From Pontibacter sp. HSC-36F09 (GTDB lineage: Bacteria; Bacteroidota; Bacteroidia; Cytophagales; Hymenobacteraceae), in assembly GCF_024171605.1 (NCBI RefSeq), contig NZ_JALKAA010000001.1, positions 682,001-746,000 of the forward strand: 64,000 nt of DNA, in the 5' to 3' direction. The notes beneath the pieces were generated by a model. It was given only the letters and a program-made list of their open reading frames with translations, was not told the origin of the DNA and searched no databases. This document shows positions 17,009 through 24,139 of this stretch, piece after piece; position 1 is the first letter of the stretch; each line of letters starts with the position of its first letter. The position numbers were made by a program, and so were the translations under genes.

Positions 17009-17316
17009 GCCTTAGCCCTCCCCATGTTCTTAAGTGCCACATAGGTTGCTGCCTGCTGTTCTATCTCATCAGCATTTACAGGCGTTACAGGGTTTCTTTG
17101 CAGCCATTGGTCTATGTCTACTTTGTTGAAATAGATATGCTTCCCCTGTGGCTTAAAGTGGGGTATTTGGGCGGTGTGGGTTAGCTTATACAGGTAGCTT
17201 TTGGATAGCCCTGTATAGGCTGCCACTTCATCAAAATTGAATACTATCTTTTGGCAAAGGAGTAATGTTTCTATATTCCTCAGTCTTTCCTCTACTGTTA
17301 GTTCTTGTTTTACCAT
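17005..17316 (-). CDS. Helix-turn-helix DNA-binding protein (excisionase-like, HTH_17)
   Basis: A 103-residue protein. After a helical N-terminus, NFDEVAAYTGLSKSYLYKLT forms the HTH_17/MerR-like helix pair, followed by HFKPQGKHIYFNKVDIDQWL, the wing typical of Bacteroidota mobile-element excisionase-like proteins. It heads the 17005-15511 unit (overlap with the 177-residue gene, then rep). A cluster of GTTCYAAT half-sites lies about 90 bases upstream and could be its operator. It could direct excision, control rep, or both. Confidence 0.8.
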   Translation of the reverse strand: MVKQELTVEERLRNIETLLLCQKIVFNFDEVAAYTGLSKSYLYKLTHTAQIPHFKPQGKHIYFNKVDIDQWLQRNPVTPVNADEIEQQAATYVALKNMGRAKA

Positions 17317-17404
17317 TGTCTACAAATTTTATGTTTGAAGAAATGGTAGGCCTACCTTTAAATATCATGATGTTGTAAAGGTAGGAAAGCAAGGAAAGTA
17401 AGTA

Positions 17405-17443
17405 GTTCCAATCGTTCTAATGGAACAAAAAAAGAATTGGAAC
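17405..17443. promoter_or_regulatory. Operator-like cluster of GTTCYAAT half-sites
   Basis: GTTCCAAT (17405-17412), GTTCTAAT (17414-17421) and the inverted ATTGGAAC (17436-17443) lie in a short AT-rich stretch between the HTH gene and the 359-residue gene. GTTC...GAAC halves also pair at 17414-17426. This looks like a binding site for a dimeric repressor, plausibly the HTH protein. Confidence 0.45.
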
Positions 17444-17451
17444 AACCTAAT

Positions 17452-18528
17452 TTATACTAACTTAGGTTTATAGGGCGGGATGTGTGAAAAACGGTCTTGA
17501 TAGCTTTCTGCTTTTAGTAAATCGCCAGGTTGAAAATTCCTTTTATCAAAGCTAGTCCCGAACTGTCTATTTAATGCGTTGGCTACTCTCTCCCCTGAAA
17601 AGTTTTGTTTTAGGTATCCTTTCTGTTTAAGCTCAGCATACAAAGCCACTAATGTTCTTCCATTCTCTAACCATTGGCCTGTATCAGAAAGATGCTCTGA
17701 GATTAATTCAAGTATTCTACCTGCCTGTTTTGAATCTTTAAACAGCTTAGGCCATGTGTAGTTAATCAGTTCTCTTTTATGTGGTTGGTTACTGTTTGGC
17801 TTATCAGGCATAATTAACCCTGCGTTCCTTAGTTCTGTGCGCCAAAATGGCTCAGCATCTTCTTTATACTCATCTAACTGCCTATTAAGACTTAACAATT
17901 CATAAATAATAGGCTTAGCCTCTTCTTCAAATCTTGGCTCAGGTAGTTTGTCAGAATCAGGATTATTAAGCCATAATAACCAACTCAGATATCTAGCTTT
18001 AATGATTATTTCAAAGGCTGTATCTGGACCCATGTAGTAATTTCGCTTTGAACTAAGGGTATCTATAACAACATCAGAAGTAAGGTCTCTTCTTTCATCT
18101 ATTCCCCTTAAGGCATTTGCATATACCTCAGGATAAGCGCTTCTAAACTCTTCAATTTCAGCTCTTGCTTTATTGATTTCATCTGCTAACATTTCCCTTT
18201 TCATAAAGGAGTATTTAAAGCTCGTTTCTATTGGGTATGTCCTTTCCCATAAACCATTACTAAGCATTTTGAGGTATGCTAATGACTTTAAAGCATATAT
18301 ATAGGATGCAGAAATAGTAGAGAATTTATTATCTTCACATAGCATTTCTATTTCATCATCTGATATAAGGCCGTTATACCAGTCCATGTATCCAAAATCA
18401 TAAACCCCGCTGTACTCACTATCTCCATGATAACTGGTATAACTTAAATCCTCATTTTCAATCTTTAAATCAGTTGGCCGGATACTATGCACAAGCCAAT
18501 CAGATATGGTATATTTTGCAATGTCCAT
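17452..18528 (-). CDS. Unknown island protein (358 aa), translationally coupled to the integrase
   Basis: No known family recognised with certainty. The soluble protein has an acidic N-terminal half with many Tyr and Asp residues. A C-terminal region of about 90 residues (NYTWPKLFKDSKQAG onward, then LYAELKQKGYLKQ and ALNRQFGTSFDKRNFQPG) resembles the C-terminal module often found on accessory proteins of Bacteroidota integrative elements. The integrase stop, a GTG at 18531 and this ATG at 18528 run together (TAAGTGATG), so the two genes are translated in tandem. A role in integration or excision is an inference from position. It is AT-richer than the integrase. Confidence 0.6.
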   Translation of the reverse strand: MDIAKYTISDWLVHSIRPTDLKIENEDLSYTSYHGDSEYSGVYDFGYMDWYNGLISDDEIEMLCEDNKFSTISASYIYALKSLAYLKMLSNGLWERTYPIETSFKYSFMKREMLADEINKARAEIEEFRSAYPEVYANALRGIDERRDLTSDVVIDTLSSKRNYYMGPDTAFEIIIKARYLSWLLWLNNPDSDKLPEPRFEEEAKPIIYELLSLNRQLDEYKEDAEPFWRTELRNAGLIMPDKPNSNQPHKRELINYTWPKLFKDSKQAGRILELISEHLSDTGQWLENGRTLVALYAELKQKGYLKQNFSGERVANALNRQFGTSFDKRNFQPGDLLKAESYQDRFSHIPPYKPKLV

Positions 18529-18531
18529 CAC

Positions 18532-19626
18532 TTAGAAATTTAGTTCAGGTAAGGCGTTTACAGCCTGTGCTTTGCGCTCATCTGCAATGCTCAGGTACTT
18601 TTGTGTATGCTGTATGGAAGTGTGCCCTAAGAGCTGGGAAAGGGTTTTAATATCATACCCCAATACAAGTATGTTGGTAGCAAAGGAATGGCGGGCACTA
18701 TGCCAGGTAATGCGCTTATCTATACCCGCTCTTGCTACCCAATTCTTAACAGTCTTGACTGAGCCCTCAAATGATGGCAAGGGAAACACCAGGCTGTCAG
18801 GTGTACCCCGCTCCCCTATCAGTTTAAGGGCATTCTGATTGAGTTTAAGCCTGAGCACCTCCTTAGTCTTGTTCTGTACTACAAACAGCTCTGAGCCGCC
18901 TATATCCTGCCATTTAAGGGCTTTTATATCGCCAAACCTTAAGCCAGTATTGCAGGCAAACAGAAAAGCCCGCTTTATTACCTCGTTACCACAATAGGCA
19001 GCCGCTAATGCTTTGATCTCATCTAGGTTCAGTACCCCTTTATTCATGCCCCCGCTCTTAAACTTTACCTTTTCAGGCAGTGGGTAATGTGGGAACAGGT
19101 TTTCCCTCATGCCATGCTTTACCACTTTCTTAAAGCGGGTAAAGTAAGTTTGTGGGCCATCGCCTGTCTGTTTGGATTCTAAGTAGTCCTTAAAGCCTAA
19201 TACAAAGTTTGGGGTAATGTCTTTGCAAGGCAGGCGGGCTGTATCATACCTGTCTTTCAGAAAGGATTTGAACTTGTTAAGGCAAGCACTCAATACCCTA
19301 TGATCTGCCTTTGTGTATTGTGTGTTGTAAGCCTGCCAGTACTGTACAAAGTCTACTGAGCCCTGTGTCTTAGAACTCAGGTTCAGGGCTCCTGTTAGCA
19401 GTTCCTCTGTGCGTTTGGCCTTGATGCGCTGTGCAAGCTCCAGAACGGTCTTATTAGAGTCTTTTTCTAGCTTATCCTTAGGCTTTCCCACTATGTACAG
19501 TTTCAGGAACTCAAATTCCCTTACCCCCTCATAGTAGAAATCTAAGTACAGGCTCAGTTTGCCATTTGCCAGCTTTTTCTCTCTCAGCCTAACTGGTTCT
19601 TTTGGGGCTCGTTTTTTCCCTTGCAT
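18532..19626 (-). CDS. Tyrosine-type site-specific integrase
   Basis: A 364-residue recombinase of the Bacteroidota type: an N-terminal arm-binding strand region (about residues 10-85), a SAM-like core-binding domain (about 90-190), and the catalytic domain. The catalytic residues are all visible: R230 (NTGLRFGDI), H309 and R312 (HSARHSF), H335 (LLGHTS) and Y344 (QKYLSI). It is the first island gene next to tRNA-Leu and very likely catalyses insertion at that tRNA. An inverted repeat TTTCTTAT/ATAAGAAA (19641-19661) overlaps its upstream region, and a 20-base end repeat lies just beyond. Confidence 0.95.
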   Translation of the reverse strand: MQGKKRAPKEPVRLREKKLANGKLSLYLDFYYEGVREFEFLKLYIVGKPKDKLEKDSNKTVLELAQRIKAKRTEELLTGALNLSSKTQGSVDFVQYWQAYNTQYTKADHRVLSACLNKFKSFLKDRYDTARLPCKDITPNFVLGFKDYLESKQTGDGPQTYFTRFKKVVKHGMRENLFPHYPLPEKVKFKSGGMNKGVLNLDEIKALAAAYCGNEVIKRAFLFACNTGLRFGDIKALKWQDIGGSELFVVQNKTKEVLRLKLNQNALKLIGERGTPDSLVFPLPSFEGSVKTVKNWVARAGIDKRITWHSARHSFATNILVLGYDIKTLSQLLGHTSIQHTQKYLSIADERKAQAVNALPELNF

Positions 19627-19674
19627 AGCTTTTGTATTCCTTTCTTATCCAATATAAGAAAAGATATTTACATC

Positions 19675-19694
19675 AGTTACAAACTGGTTACAAA
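19675..19694 (+). repeat. Island-end direct repeat (possible integrase arm site), right copy
   Basis: AGTTACAAACTGGTTACAAA, identical to 10156-10175. It lies between the integrase start and the tRNA, 121 bases inside the right core repeat. Confidence 0.7.
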
Positions 19695-19747
19695 TAACAT
19701 CAAAACAAGGGAAAAAGCGGGGTGTATTAGGGAAAGGCTATAAAAGC

Positions 19748-19782
19748 AAAAACCCGCTTAGAATGCATCTAAGCGGGTTTTT
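19748..19782 (-). terminator. Terminator now serving tRNA-Leu (island-borne)
   Basis: AAAAACCCGCTTAGA (19748-19762) pairs perfectly with TCTAAGCGGGTTTTT (19768-19782) around a 5-base loop. On the minus strand it lies 35 bases downstream of the tRNA 3' end and is followed by T-rich sequence. It lies inside the island boundary, so the element seems to supply a replacement terminator. Confidence 0.85.
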
Positions 19783-19815
19783 CTTAACATTTGGTTATCC
19801 AAATATAGTAAGTTC

Positions 19816-19828
19816 AGTACCAGGAGCG
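19816..19828. repeat. Proximal attachment site (attR-type) in tRNA-Leu 3' end
   Basis: AGTACCAGGAGCG, the partner of 10080-10092. It covers the discriminator base and the acceptor-stem 3' strand of the tRNA, so integration keeps the tRNA intact. Confidence 0.65.
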
Positions 19829-19901
19829 GGAATCGAACCCGCACGAGCTTGCGCTCACAAGATTTTAAGTCTTGCGTGTCTACCAGTTCCACCATCCCGG
19901 C
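19818..19901 (-). tRNA. tRNA-Leu(UAA)
   Basis: The minus strand reads GCCGGGATGGTGGAACTGG..., with anticodon TAA in the loop ACTTAAAATC, a class II variable arm (GTGAGCGCAAGCTCGT), and the T arm GCGGGTTCGAATCCCGC. The acceptor pairs GCCGGGA with TCCTGGT, including G-U pairs, and the discriminator is A. CCA is not encoded. Length is 84. Its 3' end is the integration site of the neighbouring island. Confidence 0.95.
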
Positions 19902-19934
19902 GCCTTCCGAAACGTTTTCCGGAGGGGTGACTTT

Positions 19935-19970
19935 AAAAAACAAAGACGTTGCTTATCACAACGTCTTTGT
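19935..19970 (-). terminator. Hairpin between tRNA-Gly and tRNA-Leu
   Basis: ACAAAGACGTT (19940-19950) pairs with AACGTCTTTGT (19960-19970), and on the minus strand a TTTTTT run follows. It lies 9 bases after the tRNA-Gly 3' end. Only 33 bases separate it from tRNA-Leu, so termination may be partial or tRNA-Leu may have its own promoter. Confidence 0.75.
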
Positions 19971-19978
19971 CATTCTTG

Positions 19979-20051
19979 AGCGGGAGACGAGGTTCGAACT
20001 CGCGACCTCGACCTTGGCAAGGTCGCGCTCTACCAACTGAGCTACTCCCGC
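19979..20051 (-). tRNA. tRNA-Gly(GCC)
   Basis: The minus strand reads GCGGGAGTAGCTCAGTTGG..., with anticodon GCC in the loop CTTGCCAA and the T arm GCGAGTTCGAACCTCGT. The acceptor GCGGGAG pairs with CTCCCGC, and the discriminator is U, as usual for tRNA-Gly. Length is 73; CCA is not encoded. Confidence 0.96.
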
Positions 20052-20090
20052 TTTTAGTCATTTCCTAAACCCCTTAGCGATTTAGTGATA

Positions 20091-20120
20091 CAAAGATATA
20101 GACAAATTTTCAGAAGTCAA
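20091..20120 (-). promoter_or_regulatory. Promoter of tRNA-Gly
   Basis: On the minus strand, TATCTTTG (plus positions 20091-20098) matches the Bacteroidota -7 consensus TAnnTTTG exactly. TTG of TTGAC (20118-20120) lies 19 bases upstream as the -33 element. The tRNA begins 40 bases downstream of the -7 box. Confidence 0.5.
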
Positions 20121-20217
20121 GAGGCAGCACTAAAATTTTCAGCCAGTTTTTCTTTTTACACTGATTTTCAGCGAGAAAATTTTCAGAAAATCTTTAGCTA
20201 CTGTCCCGCTATACCTG

Positions 20218-22848
20218 CTAACGCACCATTTCGCCATTGTCTTTCAACAATAATTTGAGCTCGTTGAGTTTCAAAAGGGCCTCTACAGGCGTGATGGTAT
20301 TAATATCGAGCTGCTCCATCAGCTCTTTCACACGCTGCAATTGCGGGTCCTGCAGCTCAAACATACTCAGCTGGAAATTGTTCTTTGGGGCTGTCTTCAT
20401 GCGCTGCTTCGGCGCCTGCTCCGACACTTTCTCTTTCTCGAGGTGGTGCATGATCTCGTCAGCACGCAGTACCACGCTGTTGGGCATACCGGCCATCTGG
20501 GCCACATGTATACCAAAGCTGTGCTCACTGCCGCCTTCCACCAGCTTGCGCATGAACAGGATCTTGCCACCTGTCTCCTTCACCGATACGTTGAAGTTCT
20601 TCACGCGGGTCAGGTCTTCGGCCAGTTGATTCAGTTCGTGGTAATGCGTGGCAAAAAGCGTCTTAGCCCGGAACTTCGGGTGGTTATGCAGGTGCTCCAC
20701 AATGGCCCAGGCAATCGAAATGCCGTCGTAGGTACTCGTGCCGCGCCCGATCTCGTCCATCAGCACCAGGCTGCGGTCCGAAAGGTTATTGAGGATGCTG
20801 GCCGTCTCCGTCATCTCCACCATAAAGGTCGACTCACCCTTCGAGAGGTTATCCGAAGCGCCCACGCGCGTGAAGATTTTGTCGATGATGCCGATCCTGG
20901 CAGCCTCAGCAGGAACAAAGCAGCCGATCTGCGCCATCAGCACGATCAGGGCCGTCTGGCGCAGCAAGGCACTTTTACCGGCCATGTTCGGACCGGTAAT
21001 GATGATGACTTGCTGCTCTTCGTTGTCGAGATAAATGTCGTTGGGCACGTATTCTTCCCCCAGCGGAAGTTGCTTTTCGATCACCGGATGCCGTCCTTTT
21101 TTGATGTCGAGCACGTGACCATCGTTTACCTCTGGCTTCACGTAGTTACCGGCCACGGCTATACCTGCAAAAGCGCTCAAACAGTCGATCACGGCAATGA
21201 CCTTGGCATTTTGCTGGATCTGCCCCACATAGTCCATGGCCTGCAGCACCAGCTCGTTGAAAAGGCTGAACTCGATAGTATAGATGCGCTCCTCGGCGTT
21301 GAGAATTTTCTCCTCATAGGTTTTGAGTTCCTCCGTGATGTAGCGTTCGGCATTTACCAGGGTCTGCTTTCGTATCCAGCCAGCCGGCACTTTGTCCTTA
21401 TGCGCGTGCGTTACTTCCAGGTAGTAGCCAAACACCTTGTTATAGGCAATTTTGAGGGAGCTTATACCTGTATTACGGACTTCCCGCTGCTGCAACTGTG
21501 CCAGGTAGTCCTTGCCGGAGAAAGCGATCTTGCGCAGCTCGTCCAGTTCCTCATTCACCCCATCGTTGATCATGTTGCCCTGGTTGGTCAGCATGGGGGC
21601 ATCCGGCTTCAGCACGTTCTTGATCTCCTCGCGCAGGCCATCGCAGGGCGCCAATTGGTCGGCCAGCTTCACAAGGGCAGGTATAGCGCTGGCAGCCAGC
21701 ATTTTTTTGATCGGCTGAATGGCGTCCAGCGCCTTGGCCAGTTGCATCAGTTCCCGTGGGTTCACACGGCGCACAGCCACTTTGGAAATCAATCGCTCGA
21801 GGTCGTTGATCTGCTTGAGATGCAGGTATAGCTCGTCCAGCAGCTCACTGTGCTGAGTCAGGGCCTCCACCGTATCGAGGCGTCGCTTGATCTGCACCAC
21901 ATCTTTCAGCGGCAGCACCACCCATTTTTTGAGCAATCGGGCTCCCATCGGCGTGGTGGTCTGGTCGAGAATCTGGATTAATGGCACCCCATCCTGGTTT
22001 TGCGGGTATACCAGCTCCAGGTTGCGCACCGTGAAGCGGTCGAGCCATACATATTTGTCCTCCTCCAACCGGGAGATAGTGGCGATGTGGCTGATCTCGT
22101 GATGGTGTGTTTCGGAGAGGTAGTGGAGTATGGCTCCTGCCGACGTAATGGCCTCCTGCATCCCTTCTATACCAAACCCTTTGAGCGAGGTGGTGTTAAA
22201 ATGCCGGGTCAGCGACTCATAGGCAAAGTCGTAGCTGAACACCCACTCTTCCAGTGCATAAAATCTAAAGTCTGGGCCATAACTCTGAAAGAAGGTTTCT
22301 TTCTCGCGCTTGCAGAAGAGCACCTCAGCCGGGGCCAGGCTCTGCAGCAGTTTGCCCACATAGTTCTTGTCGCCTTGCGCCGTGATGAACTCACCTGTGG
22401 AGATATCCAAAAAAGAAACGCCCGCCTCGGTTTTGCCGAAGTGCACAGCCGCCAGGTAGTTGTTACTGCGTCGCTCCAACACCTGATCGTTAAAGGAAAC
22501 ACCGGGTGTTACCAACTCGGTCACACCGCGCTTCACAATGCCTTTCACCGACTTCGGATCCTCCAACTGGTCACAGATGGCCACACGCTCACCGGCTCTT
22601 ACCAGCTTTGGCAGGTACGTGTCGAGGGAGTGGTGCGGGAAACCGGCCAGCGCCGTCTCGGAAGTTGAGCCGGCACCGCGCTTAGTCAACACGATATCCA
22701 GTATCTTGCTGGCCCTCACGGCGTCTTCGCCAAAGGTTTCGTAAAAGTCCCCCACCCTGAATAGCAGCAGCGCCCCCGGATGCTTTGCCTTAATGGCGTT
22801 GTATTGCTTCATCAGTGGGGTTACCGTGCCGTTGTCTCCTCCTTTCAT
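20218..22848 (-). CDS. mutS: DNA mismatch repair protein MutS
   Basis: MutS recognises mismatches and starts MutL-dependent repair. With the ATG at 22848 (MKGGDNGTVTPLMKQYNAIK) the protein has 876 residues, the usual size; a longer open frame upstream adds 35 residues unlike the family. The N-terminal mismatch-binding domain has the Phe-x-Glu motif in GDFYETFGEDA. The ATPase domain has the P-loop GPNMAGKSALL near residue 620, then ESTFMVEM, DEIGRGTSTYDG and the conserved ATHYHEL. The gene stands alone between the tRNAs and a dispersed repeat, and several AGGTATA words fall inside it. Confidence 0.97.
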   Translation of the reverse strand: MKGGDNGTVTPLMKQYNAIKAKHPGALLLFRVGDFYETFGEDAVRASKILDIVLTKRGAGSTSETALAGFPHHSLDTYLPKLVRAGERVAICDQLEDPKSVKGIVKRGVTELVTPGVSFNDQVLERRSNNYLAAVHFGKTEAGVSFLDISTGEFITAQGDKNYVGKLLQSLAPAEVLFCKREKETFFQSYGPDFRFYALEEWVFSYDFAYESLTRHFNTTSLKGFGIEGMQEAITSAGAILHYLSETHHHEISHIATISRLEEDKYVWLDRFTVRNLELVYPQNQDGVPLIQILDQTTTPMGARLLKKWVVLPLKDVVQIKRRLDTVEALTQHSELLDELYLHLKQINDLERLISKVAVRRVNPRELMQLAKALDAIQPIKKMLAASAIPALVKLADQLAPCDGLREEIKNVLKPDAPMLTNQGNMINDGVNEELDELRKIAFSGKDYLAQLQQREVRNTGISSLKIAYNKVFGYYLEVTHAHKDKVPAGWIRKQTLVNAERYITEELKTYEEKILNAEERIYTIEFSLFNELVLQAMDYVGQIQQNAKVIAVIDCLSAFAGIAVAGNYVKPEVNDGHVLDIKKGRHPVIEKQLPLGEEYVPNDIYLDNEEQQVIIITGPNMAGKSALLRQTALIVLMAQIGCFVPAEAARIGIIDKIFTRVGASDNLSKGESTFMVEMTETASILNNLSDRSLVLMDEIGRGTSTYDGISIAWAIVEHLHNHPKFRAKTLFATHYHELNQLAEDLTRVKNFNVSVKETGGKILFMRKLVEGGSEHSFGIHVAQMAGMPNSVVLRADEIMHHLEKEKVSEQAPKQRMKTAPKNNFQLSMFELQDPQLQRVKELMEQLDINTITPVEALLKLNELKLLLKDNGEMVR

Positions 22849-23377
22849 ACCTGTATCTCTTTGATGGGAAATAGATTCCCTGTTAATCTTAACTGTGTTT
22901 TTATGGCGCGAGCGTCCTCGATTGTATCTACTATGGTGGGGCCTCTGGCCCAAGTATAGGTATACCGCAAGTTTGCAACTGGCGTAGTAACTGCATATCT
23001 ATACCTTAACTTGTTTACTTTCATAGCTTCGCCTGTGCGGCGGGCACTCACTTTTTGTCTTGACACAAAAAGTAAGCAAAAAGGTCAAGACTCCCCAAAC
23101 TCGCTGAACGCTCAAACAGTGGGTAGTCAATTGGTGCACCTGGCTCAGGTGATCTGCTTCGTAGCTTCAGGGGCAAGTTAGTCTTGCTATATCTGTCAGT
23201 GGTCTGAGCTACAAAGCTATACCTATAAAAACTGGCAACGGCTCAGATTCCCACTTTGAAGGGGGCAGGGGGATGTGAATCGTGCACGTGATTCCTGTAA
23301 ATCCTAAAATCCTTTAATCCTGATTCAGACAATCCTTTCTTTGTACCTTTGCCCCAATACTCATTACCAACAATCCA
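22849..23377. other. Intergenic region holding dispersed repeat copy A
   Basis: No gene is supported over these 529 bases. An open frame crossing the mutS start has no family resemblance. From 23022 to 23290 it holds the dispersed repeat described separately. AGGTATA/TATACCT words are at about 22954, 22999 and 23218. Confidence 0.6.
23022..23290 (+). repeat. Dispersed structured repeat, copy A
   Basis: About 270 bases that recur in inverted orientation at 34040-34315. Shared blocks, in order, include GCTTCGCCTGTGCGGCGGGC, AAGACTCCCCAAACTCGCTG, CTCAAACAGTGGGTAGTCAA, GGTGCACCTGGC, AAGTTAGTCTTGCTATA and GAAGGGGGCAGGG. Near its start, ACTTTTTGT (23050-23058) can pair with ACAAAAAGT (23065-23073). 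Alternatively, GTCTTGAC (23057-23064) can pair with GTCAAGAC (23084-23091). The two stems exclude each other. Both copies are intergenic and contain no open frame. Confidence 0.85.
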
Positions 23378-23908
23378 ATGCGAAAACTCTCCATGGACGA
23401 CCTCAACCGCGACTCGGTTGAGGAATTCAAAAATAAGAAAAAAATACCGTTAGTCTTGGTGCTCGACAATGTGCGCAGCCTCAATAATGTGGGCTCTGTT
23501 TTCCGCACCGCCGATGCTTTTATGGTAAGCAAGGTATACCTGTGCGGCATCACCGGCACCCCACCCCACCGCGACATCGAGAAGACGGCGCTTGGCGCCA
23601 CGGAGTCCGTGGTATGGGAGCATGTACCTGATACGCTGGAACTAGTGAAGCAACTCAAAGAACAAGGGTATCAGATTGGCTCGGTGGAACAGGCGGAAAA
23701 TAGTGTGAAGCTTGATAAGTTTATACCTGAACCGCAACAGCACTACGCGCTGGTGCTAGGCAACGAGGTGTTTGGCGTGGAGCAGGAGGTTATTAACCAC
23801 TCTGATTTTGTGCTGGAGATTCCCCAGTTCGGTACCAAGCACTCTCTCAACATATCAGTGGCCACGGGCGTAGTAGTTTGGGATTTTCTGAGCAAAATCA
23901 TCCGCTAA
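23378..23908 (+). CDS. SpoU/TrmH-family RNA 2'-O-methyltransferase
   Basis: A 176-residue SAM-dependent ribose methyltransferase of the SPOUT knot fold. The three SpoU motifs are visible: LDNVRSLNNVGSVFRTADAF (motif 1, about residues 29-48), LVLGNEVFGV (motif 2, near 124) and IPQFGTKHSLNISVATGVVVW (motif 3, near 148). The protein is the catalytic core only, without an N-terminal substrate-binding extension. Whether it acts on tRNA or rRNA cannot be told. It lies directly after the dispersed repeat and is followed by a divergent-looking gap. Confidence 0.9.
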   Translation: MRKLSMDDLNRDSVEEFKNKKKIPLVLVLDNVRSLNNVGSVFRTADAFMVSKVYLCGITGTPPHRDIEKTALGATESVVWEHVPDTLELVKQLKEQGYQIGSVEQAENSVKLDKFIPEPQQHYALVLGNEVFGVEQEVINHSDFVLEIPQFGTKHSLNISVATGVVVWDFLSKIIR

Positions 23909-24139
23909 TCAATTGGCGCTGAATCTGTTTTCGTTTCCCTGGCACGTTTATCAGAATTTTTAAACGCTCCGTTTAAACCTTTGGCGCCACAGTTTGTCTT
24001 ACCTACGGCTAAAAGTTGAGCCGGGGGAAACCACTTACAGTGGCGTACCCCGGTTATTACCTTTAACATCCTCCCCATCTGCTGCCTCCACACCCTGAGG
24101 GAACAAAAGCTGCTTCTTTGATTATCCGTATAATACACT

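Larger units (their letters stand above)
10080..19828. mobile_element. Integrated genomic island at tRNA-Leu(UAA) with Rep, integrase and acyltransferase cargo
   Basis: About 9.75 kb bounded by the 13-base direct repeat. On the minus strand from the tRNA inward it carries a tyrosine integrase, an unknown 359-residue protein, a helix-turn-helix protein, an unknown 177-residue protein, a gene II/X-type Rep, an origin-like repeat region and a conserved 194-residue unknown protein. The distal third holds three acyltransferase genes separated by duplicated fragments of the 194-residue gene. It is AT-richer than its flanks and has only 3 of the window's roughly 118 AGGTATA/TATACCT words. No capsid, Zot, relaxase or conjugation genes are visible, so it looks like a small integrating, rolling-circle-replicating element rather than a full phage or ICE. 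Confidence 0.75.

Noticed and set aside
10080..19828. Calling the island a filamentous (inovirus) prophage
   Set aside because: Rep and an unknown gene resemble that group, but there is no Zot/gpI, coat or adsorption protein. A replicating integrative element fits better.
20341..21831. A 496-codon open frame antisense to mutS
   Set aside because: It is the mirror of the high-GC mutS coding strand, with no family resemblance and no ribosome-binding site.
22845..23066. A 73-codon gene upstream of mutS
   Set aside because: It overlaps the mutS start and runs into the dispersed repeat; no family or start signal supports it.
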